Below are positions 11,606-25,870 of a DNA stretch of 64,000 nucleotides, one piece after another (the stretch's first letter is position 1; every line of letters starts with the position of its first letter). The notes beneath the pieces are model-generated. The model was not told the DNA's origin, made no database searches, and saw only the letters and a program-made list of their open reading frames with translations. The stretch comes from Caprella mutica (lineage: Eukaryota; Arthropoda; Malacostraca; Amphipoda; Caprellidae), in assembly GCA_947561585.1 (NCBI GenBank), contig CANNZV010002543.1, positions 1 to 64,000 on the forward strand, read 5' to 3'. The translations under genes were made by a program, and so were the position numbers.

Positions 11606-13883
11606 ACTTTTCCGCTCACGCTTAGATCTATGTAAACTGTAACATGTTCCTTACTCAGAGTCTTTTGCAGTAACTTTTTCTTCTTTCATCACTGCACTCC
11701 TCACTCATATGCCATCATCATTTCAATCACTTTGCTATTCAGAGCTAATAGACCACCATTCAGTAGGAGATAAAAAATCTGTAATTAACCACTATATATC
11801 CACTGCTGAGATTCATTTGCTAGAGATAATTTGAACCATAAACTGATTGTGATTCGAAGCTTATCTAGCAAGGTTACTTATTGGAGGAAATTAATTATGG
11901 ATGTGTAATTTCTTATAAATTTTATTAGTTTGTAATATCGATTCTATCTAATATAGGGATATGTTTATCACAATGACCTCACTTCCCGTAGCTTGATATC
12001 TATGGTGATTGTCTATTGTGTAACGTGAATGTCCATGTTCACTTACACCTTTTTAATGCATGTCTGTTTGATACATGTCAGTTCAATTACACCTTTTTTC
12101 TCTACATGTCAGTTAATAAATATAGTATTAGAAAAAACACTGAATATGAATCAAATAAAGAATCGGTCCCTCCCCTCCCTTTCTTCAATCTTCATTTGGA
12201 TTTGAAAAAAAAATCATGGAGTGAAGTTTCAAAATCTTTCTTATACTTTCATCTTTCACAAAAACTATATTAAATTATAAGATGTCATTAAAGAAATAGA
12301 TAATAAAATAAATAGATCAAGAACCTTTTCTAAATACTTGGACTGTAATACATAATTTGAAATGTGAAATATCTTGACATACATAATTTATGCTCACAAC
12401 TCATTAACTGATGCAAATAATTAAACAAGATATATATTTCAAAACGTAGAAATTCCAAACATTACATTTCATGAAATCTCATGAAAATCATTATTTAATT
12501 TTAGGGGCTATTCATAAAAACTGATGAAAATGGTGATAATGATTTCCCAGCGGTGCTACAATAATTTGTAATGTTGAGCATAATTACTCATGTTATTTTA
12601 GCCACGAATTTTTCCTTAAGTTACTCTTCATGATTAGGGAAAATATGAGTTTATTACGGAATATTGTACAACTAAAATCTAGGATAATCATTCTGAAAAT
12701 TGCATGAAAATTGGTTCAGTATATATTGAATACATTTGTAATTTTTTGATCCTAAGTGAACAACAAAAGTACGAAATACTAACTTGACGCTAAAGAAACA
12801 TATTATACTTTTTATTTTTTAGATTTTGAATCGAGTAATGGAATTCCATACAATGTTTATTAAGCTGAAAATGATTACATGAAGTAAACGATGGTTTCTA
12901 TAATGACCTTCCTCCTGTATTCTATATTCAATCTATAATTGAAATTAGAAAAAAATGCCTACCTATCTGATATTCAAAACACACGTCGTACAGTTTTTGT
13001 TTGAACTTTGAACAGCGTAGAAGTAAAACTGATATTTCAAAGTATTGATTAGGAATATTTTTATGAGCATATAGAAACAATTAAATGCTATACAATTTCT
13101 TGTAATTTACAGTAAAAACGACGAGGGACATTAGTAATACTGATCTATTAATACAAAACTTGCTATGATGGAATCTATGAAATATTTATGTTAAGCCAAG
13201 ATAATATTCAACTTGTTGAATCAGGAGAAAATACATATTAATTCATTTATATCTCGATGTAACAGCAGTTGAACGGAGACACAATAATCTATCATGGGCC
13301 AAATTTGAATAAGTTATTTATATTTGAAGATAACTGATATTAAATTGCACAACCAGATAAATAATCTAGAGATATTTATCTTTATAATCTAGAGATATTT
13401 TCTTTAAACAACCAGATAAACACATGTTTATGGTATTGCCGACCAAAACTTTCAATAAGACTTTGTTGTTTTTTGACACTCTGTTTGAGTTTTATTTGTC
13501 ATATAATTCTCTTCGATCTTAAAATATAAATTCTCAATTTCAGAAAAAAATATATTTTAAAAATGAAAGAATTCCGTAGCCACTGGAATATATTTGTAAT
13601 CGGCATGAGAAGAAACATCAGACTAACCAAAAGTTGCTACGAATAAAATATCAAAACTTCAATGGATAAACTTCTATAATACAAACAAAAGAAAGAAAAT
13701 AAAACCACCAGATCTTCGCATTCTTGCGACTAAATTTTTTTTTGTGTTGATGTAAAGTTACGAATGAAAATATTAAATTAGTAAATTTCTTTATGAATAA
13801 TTTAAACTTTTAAATAATAAAGATGCTATTTTCAAACGAATTGCATCGCAACTGAAATTCAAAATGGTCTTTTATACAGCGTG
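11606..13883. other. AT-rich stretch, nothing recognised
   Basis: One 85-residue frame at 12016-12273 is unrecognised and low in complexity. A short local duplication, 'AATCTAGAGATATTT', lies near 13365-13400. I see no RNA gene and no element ends. Confidence 0.5.
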
Positions 13884-13978
13884 CAGAAAATATTCTAAAG
13901 GTCATACTGGTTCATGACCTTTGTTAACACCCACTTTCTGAGTACTGTGAGTGTCCGTGAATGTAATGAGGAATCATT
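13884..13978. repeat. Dispersed repeat pair (partner at 50091-50180)
   Basis: 'TTCATGACCTTTGTTAACAC' followed by 'CCACTTTCTGAGTACTGTG' recurs in diverged form near 50125-50165 ('TACATGACCTACATCATAAC', then 'ACTCACTTTCTGAGAACTGTG'). The class is unknown. Confidence 0.5.
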
Positions 13979-14117
13979 TCCGCAGTTTAAGTTCTCAGTC
14001 GTCATTACCATACTCTAATCCTGCTTTACATTAAGATCTGATAACATTCGTCATAGCCATATTATAATCGCGCCTCACACTATCACACTAATATCTGTTA
14101 CCAGTCGTCATAACCGT

Positions 14118-15625
14118 GGTTCTAGGTCAATTTGCCGAAAACACATTCACCGAAAACACTTTCACCGAAAACACATTCGCCGAAAACACATTCGCCAGAC
14201 GACACATTCGCCGAATGACACACTCGCCGAAAATATGACAGTTTTCTAGCAGACTAAGGTTTACTACAAAAATTTAAGTTTATTGAACATCCTGTGTTAA
14301 AGGAGTATTTAAAATTGATCAAATTTTTTACTAACTATAAATTAAACGATAATTAATTGACTGGCTTTAATGCCTTATAAATGCTTGTTATGAAAATAAT
14401 ATATCAGTCAGTAGCAAACCTTTAACTTCCTCCAATATATGAAAAAAAATGCAAAATTCTTAGTCCCATTATAAAAGCTTCTAAATAATCTTAGTAGTAT
14501 TTATTGAATTATAATATTTACTATTTAGTATTTATTAAATAATAGATATTTAAGCCATTTATTCTAACATAAACTTTTCTATTTATCAAAAGGAGTTGCT
14601 GAACAAAATTTGGTAAACTCCTAGTTTAGTTGACCCTTGGATAGGGTCAACTAAACTAGGAAGCGGGTATATATATAATATAAATGGATATTATTATTTA
14701 AATCATATTTTACTTATATTTATTGAGATTAAGGATCCGTTAACAAGACTATTCCTATTTTAAAAGTTCATATTTTTTCAATCATAAGACATTCTCTTGA
14801 ACAGTTGATCGGTATTATAGATACATATTACATTCAAATAATATTTTATTTTCATTTACATTTCAATTATTGTAAAAAACATAATAGCATAATAGTTATT
14901 TTACAACTGTCATAATTTGAACTTATTTTTTTATTGTTCAACGCTATAATATAGGATTTATATACCCGCTTCCTAGTTTAGTTGACACTATCCAAGGGTC
15001 AACTAAACTAGGAGTTTACCCAAAATATATTTTACTTTCTTTTTGTACTCAAATACATTTCTCCATATCGTCAATATTTTATAGAAGGAATAGTTATAAG
15101 AATATTATTAAAACCTAGAAATAGATCAGTTTTAACTGTACCTTCAATAGTTGTTGAAATATACGAATTTAAAGTCGGGTAGACTTTTTTGTGGGTCACC
15201 CTGTATTGTGAAAACTTCACAAGCGTCTCACAGTAGCAGACTATTTCTACAATGTAGCTTAGAAAGATTAAAATAAAGTGAGACCAACACAAAACATTTT
15301 TTTTGTAATTGATAATTGTACACACAAAATAGGATTAACATACAGTTAATAAACTGACACAAATAATGCAGCAATAACATTATATGAGTTAATTAAGTTA
15401 ACGTAAATTCCATAAAGTTTAACCAATAATTATGTTGTAAAATAATTAATACACATACATGTAGGTTCATCTATGTGTAATTTGATCTGGACATATGAGA
15501 TAGATTTGTTTGATTTTATAAATAAGCATATTTTTCGAGGAATGTGTCGTTCGGCGAATGTGTCGTGCGGCAAATGTGTTTTTGGCGAAAGTATTTGTGG
15601 CGAATGTGTTTTCGGCGTGTTCACC
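14118..15625. mobile_element. FB-like element, family D
   Basis: The left array (about 14130-14237) has seven units like ATTCGCCGAAAACAC with period 15. The right array (about 15538-15620) has the inverse units. The flanks are a perfect 9-bp duplication, CATAACCGT, at 14109-14117 and 15626-15634. The left terminus reads GGTTCTAGGTC. The interior is non-coding except for a separate MITE (14612-15020). Frames at 15430-15667 are readings of the right array. The intact 9-bp duplication argues for fairly recent insertion. Confidence 0.85.
14612..15020. mobile_element. MITE whose terminal repeats are themselves hairpins
   Basis: The terminal inverted repeats are about 62 bases (left from 14612, right ending 15020), start GGTAAACTCC, and differ at one base. 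Each one contains CCTAGTTTAGTTGACCC followed seven bases later by its reverse complement, so each end can fold alone. Flanks CAAAATTT (14604-14611) and CAAAATAT (15021-15028) match at 7 of 8, suggesting an 8-bp duplication as in hAT or P-type elements. It is inserted in the interior of the family-D element. Confidence 0.75.
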
Positions 15626-17938
15626 CATAACCGTATACTAAATCCTGCTTCACTAAATTCCAAGTGAAGGGTATTTAAACCTAATCTTTCTCTTTATCGA
15701 TACAAGCCTCACAATTCGATAAGATGTTTATTTCGAATGGAGACGGTAATGATGACTATTTTGGATCATTATAATTTTTTTTTGTCATGTAGGTTAACTA
15801 TAGAATATTCTTTTATATTGTTGTAATTATATGTAGTCTATTGTAGGTATATTGAAGAATTTACATTTTGTAATTGTTTAGTACAGATACTTTAGTTTTT
15901 ATATTTTCTTTAGATATTTTTATTTTAAATATGTGAACAAAAATATTTCTAAATAATTTATCAAACATTAAAATGATTCATTCATTAAATCATTTGAATT
16001 TCTGAGAAAGTGTCTAAGACACAAATAATGATTGTGAGTATTTTCACTGTTCAATCAGTATTTTATGCAAATATAGTTGAAAATGCATAAATAGTTTCTT
16101 ATATATCAGTAAACCTACTAAAAAATATATAAACTTTTGATGTCTCTGCAACACGTCTTAATTCTATTGATAATTAAAAAGGTAAATGAATGTAACGTCC
16201 GTTAAAATAATATAGCAACATCTTGATGTAGTTAACCTATAATAAAATGAATCGTTACAGATTACTAACTAACAAATTTATCCTTTATAGCCTGTCTTGC
16301 TCAAGGGTGAACTAGATACCTATTAATAAGATGACTCTATATTTATTGCTGATGATTTTTGTATTATAGTTTGTGCTGTATCTATTTAATGAATATTTAA
16401 TTATAAATTATATAAAAGTATTTATTTTTATGAGAGCAAACTGACAATATCATATTTTTATCCAATATAAATTTTACGTGAAAATCGAAACCAAGGTAAA
16501 TAAATGTTTCCAATTGAAATTCGACCAATGTTTTCGTACAGTTTTACAGTTTCAAATTTCATTCATGATGATGAACCTTAAATTTCGTTCGACAATCACA
16601 TAATTTTTTCAGTTATTTAGTGTTATCCATCACGAAAAAATAATTAGAGTTATTGTCTTTGAAGTACTTTAGTTTGTCTGAATAAAATATTCATCATTAA
16701 TGCAGAATTATTGAAATAATTCAATCATTGTGAGTGTTAAACAATATTATTCAAGACAAAAAAATTTCTACCAATTGGATGTGAATAATAAATGAGTTTT
16801 TAAGTCAATGTTTCCGCTTCTCTTCCATTGATAAATATTCAGAAGGTTTTAAGTGTTGTTCCATAATCTAAAGGGAATTTCAAATTCCCATTAAATGATT
16901 TAAATAACAATCAATACAGAAAGAAGGATTACAAAGTTATTTGACATTTTTGAAGTCTTTAAAATCTTCACAAGAAAGAGGCCTACTTGCATATCTAAAT
17001 ATACAGTAAATAATCTACCCATGATTACATAATATGAGCTGTATGACAAGTCACTTTAATCGGGAATCGGGTCAAAATTTAGCGTGTTGTATCAATCGTG
17101 CCACATATGTCTATCCACATAATTATGATGTTGCATATATATGGGCACCTTTATTGAATCACGTTCATGGGTTTAGTAAACTTAGAACAAAAATAAGTAG
17201 ACGGTGAAAAATATATACATAATATCTTTCCTTTGACTATACATTGACAATTCTTGGAATTTTCATTCCAGGTCTGTGTTATTGTAAGCAACTGATGTGT
17301 TTGTTCTTAACGCACGAGGTAGTTATGCTCTCAGACGCCAATAACTTTGCTGAGAAACATAGAATTCCTGGAATGAACCATATAGGACTACAATGGAATA
17401 GTGTTTCAGTTGCAGAGTAATGTTGTTTTTTCAGTTGTAATATAAGTAACTATTCTAAGTAACAATATCTAGGATAAATATGTCTATGATATATACTGAT
17501 AAGTATAAGTGTAGTTCGGCCATATATTGTCAATAAGGCAGGTTTCATAAAACAGACGATAAGCTTTTGCTTCAACTATTCTCAATTATGATTTCTTTAA
17601 TTTTCGAAATATCTTTTTTATATTATCGGCAATCAATTTGAGGATACAGTTTGATAGCCACTTAGTGAGGAACTTCTTTATTGACATTGTTAAGAAAATT
17701 GATATTAATGAATATAATAGAATGGATAAATAATCAAAGGTTCAACATCTGTTAGTAAAGGGTCTTATATCTAATAGACTCTTAACTTACAGAGAAATGA
17801 AGCTTGAGTAAGTGTATCTAGTCGTGAGTAAAGAGTCTTAAGTGTTTACTCTAAATGACGGAAGAAAAATTCAAAATGTTGGATAAAACTTTTACTCTAT
17901 TTACCTCTTAGTTTTGGTAAGATGTACCAAGGTGAATA
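15626..17938. other. AT-rich stretch, nothing recognised
   Basis: After the D element's right target duplication comes about 2.3 kb of AT-rich DNA. I recognise no coding frame, array or element ends in it. Confidence 0.5.
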
Positions 17939-18363
17939 TAGGAGCAGGCTCGAGGCAGCGGTTAAGCCGATCGGGGTAATCATCACGGCAGTCCAGGAGC
18001 AGCGAGAGTGAATCGGGGGTGCCAAACTAACTGCTTTGGGGGCTTATTCTACTCCGTCATAACTGCGCAGAACTACTCTGGGCACCTGCTCCTATTTGCC
18101 CAGCGCGCTGCCTAACTGCGGATGCGCGGCCCCTAGCCACGGCTGTAATATTATGTTACTATTATAGCCGTCATGGCTAAGGACTGCGCATCCACAGTTA
18201 AGGCAAATAGGAGCAGGTGCTCAGAGTAGTTCTGCGCAGTCACACCGGAGTAGAATCAGCCCCAAAAGCGGTCATTTTGGCTCCCACGCAGCGCTCTCGA
18301 CGCTTGTTGGCTGTCGTGGTGACTACTCCGATCGGCTTAACCGCTGCCTCAAACCTGCTCCTA
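17939..18363. mobile_element. GC-rich foldback MITE
   Basis: Almost the whole 425 bases is one inverted repeat. The left arm begins TAGGAGCAGGCTCGAGGCAG. The right arm ends with the matching CTGCCTCAAACCTGCTCCTA. The arms meet around 18145-18165, in 'GGCTGTAATATTATG' and 'CTATTATAGCC'. It is far more GC-rich than its surroundings. It lacks any coding frame. The flanks do not show a clear duplication. A half copy lies at 37310-37435. Confidence 0.75.
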
Positions 18364-21300
18364 TTTTATATTGAGTAGTACGTTACATCTCTATTTTCAG
18401 TGCACTATCCTGTTATGATATTGCTATAGGTTATATTTAGAAATACATTACATTATTTATCAAAAGAGTAGATTATGTTGGGAAGTCAATTAATTAATTC
18501 TTATTTTGCGTACAGTCTGTTTATAGATGAGTTATAACTTAAACCAAACTGACTTATTCTCAATATAATAAGCTAGACAATTCTGACTATAATACATTCC
18601 TGATAGGAGAGAAAACTACATATTAGCCTATAAGGTAAATAATGAAGTCACATCACTTAGTGATTTGACTAACGTCATAACTCATAACACCATTTCGCTC
18701 TAGAATTTGGTATTTATTACATTATGTTATTTTTGTTTGATTTTTTTTTTTCTCTGATAGGTATTTTAAAATTGATAAATGATGTATTGATTAGTTCAAA
18801 TGGATATATATTAAATTCAAAGCAACTACTGTGAATAATGAACATCTAGTGAGACATGCTGTTTCCGATATTAAGTAACAGCATGAACAATTATTGAACA
18901 TTTATCTCCTACTGAATGAACATTAATTATAAGTTCAATATGTATTCAGCTGACTGTGTTTCGGCCTCAAGCAACATGTGCAACATTGCAGGATTCAGTC
19001 AGTGTTTCCCAGGCAGTTTAACTGTGAGCAACTTACGTGTCGCTCTCCTCTCTCCATCCTCTGGAACACCTTTCACTGAACGTCTCTCTCGATATAGAAG
19101 AATATTTTCTCGTGAAATAGTAAAAAAAAGTAGTTGAATAATTCTTCCTCTAGAAATATTTATATGCGTTAAAGATAATTTTTCTATATATCATATAAAT
19201 ACAATCATAGAAAAGTATTTGAACTTCCTTAATTGGAAAATATTTGTGATAAGCCAAGTGACCGGTTTAGTGTGTTTATGAAATAATAAATAGTGTTCTT
19301 TCAAATGGGGAATATTACAGAAGAAATAATACCTACAATTGGAATTGACGGTGAGGGAATTTCCAACTTCCAAAAATAACGAATTCAACTCTTGATATTA
19401 TTATGAATTTCATTGATTTTCCATTACAAAGAGCAGTCGCTTCTAGAAATGTAATATGTTTATATTATCTATAAGCTTTCGAGTCTTGTAATAATAGAGT
19501 TTCGTTGTTTTGCATAATAATATCGAATAATTATTTGCAATTATAAATTATGTTTAAAAACATGTCATGTTTAAATATAAACCTTTAATTACTCGAAATA
19601 GAATAAATAAAGCTCGACAAATTAATAAAAAAATATTGAGAGAGAGAAATATAATATAACTATATTAAGATTGTAAAAGCGGTTAAAAAATTATAATTTC
19701 ATTTTTTTAACCATTGCTAACCGAATAATATTAATGTTATATACAATAGTAACTACGATGCGAAAAGTTGGGTTGTTTTTTATTATTCATTACATGTATC
19801 GGCGAAAGAGCACTCGAGGCAATAGTTTTGTTCTCCATTATCCTAGATACACGAGAATGTCTCCCCAGTCAACCATTAAAAGAAACTCATTGGTAAAACT
19901 TTGTCTTTTTCGATGCAGAGTTACGTGTAAATAGTTAAGTGAGGAATAAGGGAGTAGCTGTGGTAAAATAGAAATAGGAAAAGTAGTCTTTGCAATCGAC
20001 AAATTTTTATATTTTTATATAGATTTCAATTTACTATCTCCTATACCAATCACTCATTTTTTCAAATATATATTTGAAGATTTTTTATTAACTATTTATC
20101 AACAATTTTAATCCATATTTAAAAAACTGAAATATATTTTCGATCGAAAATTTAATTGTTCATCGGCAAAATTTGATTTTTATTTATTTTTATTGTAGTA
20201 AGATTATTTCTATCGACGTTATTTTTCACATATACATATTTTCCTTTTATGTACTTTTATGATAAAAAAATGTTGGTGAAGAAAACTTTTTTTTTTAAGA
20301 AAAATAATGCCAAATAATGGATATTTTCTTCTTTCATTCCCTAAAGTATAATGAATAATATAGGAACCTTTATTTCATTTAATATATAATTTAGTCTATT
20401 TATAAAATAGACTGAAATTAATATTATTAAAATGTTTTGATCCACACCTGGTTAATCAGTTATAAAATTAATATGTTACAAATAAGCGCATGCTAAATTA
20501 ATTCATAAACAAATTTGAAATTAACTGTTGTTTTCAATATTTTTGTATTTAATTATTATTACTTCATATCATAAATCTTTTTGCTTTTAAAATAATACTG
20601 TCTAGATATATTAGTTGCTCTTTTGTCTGATATTTTTGAACCGGTTAACTTTTCTCTACGAAAAACAAATTTAGGTGAAAATAATAATAATTTACTAAGA
20701 AATCACTTTTCCGAAAAGAAAAATTATTCTTGAAAATTTAGTTCCATACGTAGGGTCGTAGGCCCTAAAGCTCAAATGATATATTCTTGCGCTTTATTAT
20801 TGACTTGACTCAGTTTTAGTAGTGTATCATCATGCTTTATTATTATGCCGTCAATTTAAGTATTGCATCCTCGTGCTTTATCATCATAAAGTAAATTTTA
20901 ACCATGAGAAAAGTTATGAGAATTTTTGAGAACCATAAGAATCCTTCTCCATCCCAAATCTCGAATTCTTTCATTGTTGTCATGTAGCATACTAAAAATG
21001 AGATTCTCAGGATGTGAAAAGTAGGAGTAATTCCTTTTAATAATAGTGTCTACTCACTCCTTGAAACTACTATTACCTCCTATTGTCAGACAGGAGGAGA
21101 GTGGGAGTGTATCTTATGAATTTCAGGACACGGCAGAGGCTGTTATTCGGCTCTGATGCACTGAAAATGGAGAGTGTCATGTTTGCAGAGATAATATATA
21201 TGCATGTAATGCATTGGATTATACATTACAGGATGTAAATGATCGATAATACCCAATGTATAATACAATTCAATAATGTATATAATATTATATATACAAT

Positions 21301-23119
21301 TTGAATTGAGTAAGCTAATCCCAGTCGTCATTGTAATCGTCAGTGATTATTGTCAACTTGAAATATGCGATCATAACAATTACCAACAGCAGAAAAAAAT
21401 GGTGAATGATATTATTTGATTTCTGAACATTTTGATGCGCCAACTCCAAAGATAACATTCAATCCTCAATCAGGTCAACTTTGTTTTTATTTCCAAATAT
21501 TGTTTGCCTCAATACCACTGACTCACTCGACTACACTGAAGGAGAAGTATGAAGCTAAGTAGTAACTGATTGAAAAAATAGTTATTGTCCGCACGAGTTG
21601 TGATCTGTGTTGTCCTGAAAATGGTTCACCTCATGTAGTCATATCGTGAACAAAATTCCACTTTAATGTTTTCCTCTTTGTAAAAAAACGATTTTTATTA
21701 TATTAACGGTAGATACATTAGTAGATACATTTGGCGTGATAGAGGGAAACGGATATCATTTTTCAACTCAACGGTGCAGATTAACACCAAAATCAGTTGA
21801 AAAAACTAACACCATTTGCACAAAAAAATTGTTTGTCCCAGTATAATGATGGTAAAAATACCATTTGTGTTGTACGATAATGAATAATTCCAGGGATAAG
21901 GAGGGTTTGAAAAAAAAATTATTTTTTATTTTTGGACCTATCGTTCTGAAATTCATACGGTATACGTAACTTCGCAAAAAAAAGGATATTTTTCTCATGT
22001 AACTTTTTCGATTTTGGCTTTGGTTTTCAATAAAAAAGTCGTTTTTTCATTTTTTATAATTTGTTTATTTTATATAAATTTCAAAGTACGAGAAGTGTAT
22101 GAGTGTGTATGCTAGAATAAAAACTAAAAAAGTTTTAGAATCCTTGAAACATTTCTAAGAAATATACAAAAAAAAATTCTAATTTTCCTTACTTTTCTTA
22201 TAAGCACTGTTTACTAGTGAACAGACTAGTGACTAGTGAAAAGCTAATTTTTCGGTTTGCACTGTGATGAAGGAAACAAAAGTAAAAATTGAAAAAGCCC
22301 TCTGTGAATTGGTTAGAAATATTCCAAGGATTAAAAAACTGTCTTTTATTTTCTTGTAGCGTGATAATTTATTGACTTCTCGTCTTTTTTAGGTAGTAAA
22401 TACTAAATACTCATTTTACAGGGGAGCAAAAAACAAAAAATAATAAAGTGAAATGGCATTTTATCGCTATTGATGAAGTTTGAATGCTGTTTTCCCGAAG
22501 TTTTTTTATAAATGCATGGTACACTTCATAACATTCATATTCCAACCATAAAATAAATAATGATTTTCCCTCCTGAGGAGGGACATAGTGCTTGTACCCT
22601 AAAAAAAATTGAGACATGGAGCTAGCAATAACTAGCATAAAAAGAAAATTGATAATATTCACCCCAATCGATGGGTTTTACGTAAGTTTTATAAATACGT
22701 AAAATTAAATTAAATGATTAAAAATTTAAGGTTGATAAAACATTCAATCCTGAGAACATATCCTGACAATGGTGTCTGGAATTATAATATTCTACAATAG
22801 AATACGAACAATAAAGATCGATCGCAATAGACGATATGTCGATTATAATTTTTCGATTTATTTATTTTAGAGTTTGGTGATATTTGATCAACAGATTCAC
22901 ACTTACTTTTTTATAATATTCTTTTATGAAAGAAGTATGTTTCAAATTCATTTCAAATTACTTAAATTATTAAGCATATAATATTTTACTAATTTAATAT
23001 CTAAAATCATTGGTTTTTGAAAACGTTATTTAAATGATTTTTAATCAGGTACTAAAATACAGAATTCTTTATAAATATTTAATTAACTTTTATAATTGAC
23101 AGAAGAATGATATTAATTA
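18364..23119. other. Long AT-rich stretch without recognised genes
   Basis: Two frames deserve mention only. 18916-19137 (+) encodes a 73-residue serine- and arginine-containing sequence that I do not recognise. 22411-22662 (-) begins with a hydrophobic, signal-peptide-like stretch, but its nominal start is GTG and it has no recognised domain. Without splice or expression evidence neither is called. No arrays, RNA genes or element ends were recognised. Confidence 0.5.
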
Positions 23120-23186
23120 TCAGCAAACACATTTCGTCTACTGACATTTCCTCAACGGATAATTCGCCCATGAAATGCTTTATTTG

Positions 23187-25870
23187 GATTATTTATTTAT
23201 TTAAACATTATGTTTCCCAACAATGTATGTAAGAGAACCGGGATTACTCTCTCACAAAAAACTACTAATTTATACAGAAGAAACATTAAGGCCCGATAAG
23301 CTAAATGCTTTCAGGGCAACCTATATGAAATAAGAATGTTTCACATGATGAATCTACCTATAAAGTTTGAAAGAATAGAAAAACATACATATTATCATAC
23401 ATAAACAAAAGAGAAGTGCTACTGTAGAGCAAACAGATGATATTTTCACCAATATCATGATTTTCTGAAAAGAGGCAACGTTATATTTGAGGTGTTCCTA
23501 GTAGAATAAGAATGTGCATTTGAGTGAGTGGTAATATAGTTTAACAATTCAGGGAAATAGCCATCAATATTAAGAGTTTTATAAAAGAAAACACCATTTT
23601 TAAGTTTATGTAAATTATCCAAGTTCAGAATTTTAAGTTGAGTAAACATACCAGCAGTGTGTTCACGATGTGGGGCTTTTTTTATTGCAAGTATTGCTCT
23701 TATTTGTAAAGTGTGAATACTATTTGTTAAGAAATTTGAATTATTATACCAAAGTTCAATTACATAGGAAATATTAGAATTAATGAAACAGCTGTAAAAC
23801 ATTAACAAAACATTCTCTGGAACAACATGATTAATTCTACTCAAAATGCCAATATATCTAGAAATCCTAATGGATAATCTACCAATATGATTCAAAAAAG
23901 TTAAATTGTTATCTAGTGAAAGTCCAAGAAAATTAACTTCTCTTCCAAACTGTATTTCCACTCCGTCTATTACTATGGGACTGAGTTAATAAGAATTACG
24001 GTATGAAAAAACTGTACATATATTTTGTTTTGTCAGGGTTAATCATTATTTTATTGTTTTGTAGCCAGGTAGTAATCAAATTTAAATTTAAATTGATATC
24101 ATTGTGAATTATGTGCAAATCAGATCAGAATTTAAAAAAGTTTGTACAGTTTGGAAAATCATTGAAAAATATCAAGAATAGCAATCAACCTAGCACGCTC
24201 CCTTAGGGCACTCCACATGTAACTTCCAGAAAATTAGAAAATATGTTATCTATAACAACTGACAGAGTACGATTTGACAGATAAGATCGAAGCCATTCCA
24301 GTGGAGTACTCCTAACACCATAGTGAGAAAATTTAGACAACAGTACATCATGTGACACAGAATGAAACGTTTTCTTTAAATCTAAAAAACATAGAAAAAT
24401 ATAGATCTCCATTGTCTAAACTACTATATACATCGCTTACAATATCAAGTATTGCTTGAGTTGTACCTTTATTTGACATAAAACCATACTGATGTTCGTA
24501 GAAAATATCATTGACTTCAAAATAGTTTACAAGTTTATTGTACATAACTCTTTCATATATTTTAGAATAAGTGGGTAATATTGATATCGGTCTGAAATTA
24601 CCAACGCTTTCCTTTGCACCTCCCTTATGGAGTGGTACTACTTTTGCTTTCTTTAAACTTTGAGGAAATTGACCATTTAAAAATGATTTTTTTATCAAAC
24701 ATGCCAGAATTGGGGAAGGTACAAAGGATATGCGCTTCAGAATAAATACAGGGAAGGAATTTATGTGACAGGGTTTGCTCTTCAGAGACATTATCACTTT
24801 ATGAATACATATAGATGAAATAGGTGAAACAAAAAAAGAATCTACATAATTGCTCGTTAAATACCCCATATGTCCATCAAATTGCTGAGGAAAACAAGCA
24901 TTTATGTGCTCTCCAATGGAAGAGAAGTATTCATTAAATTTATTTTGTCAACGGAAATTTGGTCGGTAATCCTATCACCTTCATTATCAGTTAAAGAAAT
25001 GACTGTCTTACTTTGTTTTGTAGACCCTTTATCAAATTATTTATCAAGTTCCAAGTGTTTTTCATATCAGATTTGTAATCAAAAAAATTTCTTTCAGGGT
25101 AAGATTTATTTTTATCTCTTATTTCTTTTCTAACTAAGTTTTTATATCTTTTAAATTGTAAACTACTGATTTTCCCCATTCTGAAAAGTATGTAATAATT
25201 AGATTTTTTCTTTATTTTTGATCCAGTTACACCATCTATATACAAGGTTTGGCTAAATTTTTATATGAAACAGTTTTAGTTTTTATTGGGCAATGATGAT
25301 TATAAAATTGCATTATTATACTATCAAAATCAGATATACCTTCATCAACCCCATCACATTGAATGACAGAAGAAAAGTCATGTTCATTAATTGCATGGCA
25401 CAAATTAGACAATGATTCGTTATTATGAAGTCTATAGGAAACCGTAGTTGACGCCTGATCTTGATATGAAAACAAATTATGAGTGACTGAAAAAACTAAA
25501 CAATAATCGGGCAAATCAAAAGGTATGATATATATATCATATTTAGGAAATTAAGACAATTTGCATCTCCGCTAACATTCAAAAGATTATAGTTAAAATC
25601 TCCACATATGTGAAATGTATGAGTAGATTTAGATGACAAACTATGTAAAACTTTTTCTAGCATATTTAAGAAGATGTCAGTTTCACAATTGGGTGGTCTG
25701 TATATCACACCGACAACAAATCTTTTGTGATTTTTAACTACACTAAAAAATAAGCACTTCATAGAATCATCACAATAGAGAACAATTACACAATTACCGT
25801 ACACTCAAAACGTCTCTAACAAAATTTATACACCACTGTTAAATTGCCCTTTGATAGCTTTGGGGGTAAC
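23187..25870 (-). pseudogene. Non-LTR retrotransposon (LINE) relic: endonuclease C-part and reverse transcriptase
   Basis: Minus-strand frames joined by frameshifts give, in order: the endonuclease second half (25496-25804, with 'VVGVIYRPPN' and 'ICGDFNYNLL'), a linker (24991-25514), and a reverse transcriptase (24348-24869, with 'VVPLHKGG' and 'NFRPISILPTYSKIYERVM'). Then come 24203-24412 ('LDLKKTFHSVSHDVLLSKF', ending GVP) and the C-terminal part (23455-23961, with 'VNFLGLSLDNNLTFLNHIG'). The GVPQG box continues as GVP-stop-GSVLG. The segment that should carry YADD is missing, so the relic is catalytically dead. The 3' end on the minus strand is a TAAA-type tail (plus-strand ATTT repeats at 23187-23203). 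The motifs fit the Jockey/CR1 group; I cannot settle the clade. Confidence 0.9.

Noticed and set aside
18916..19137. 73-residue frame with a serine-rich middle
   Set aside because: It is unrecognised, has no neighbouring exon or polyadenylation context, and is not repeated elsewhere in the window.
22411..22662. Minus-strand frame with a signal-peptide-like start
   Set aside because: The nominal start is GTG, an upstream stop is close, and no domain or splice support is visible. A chance hydrophobic run is common in AT-rich DNA.
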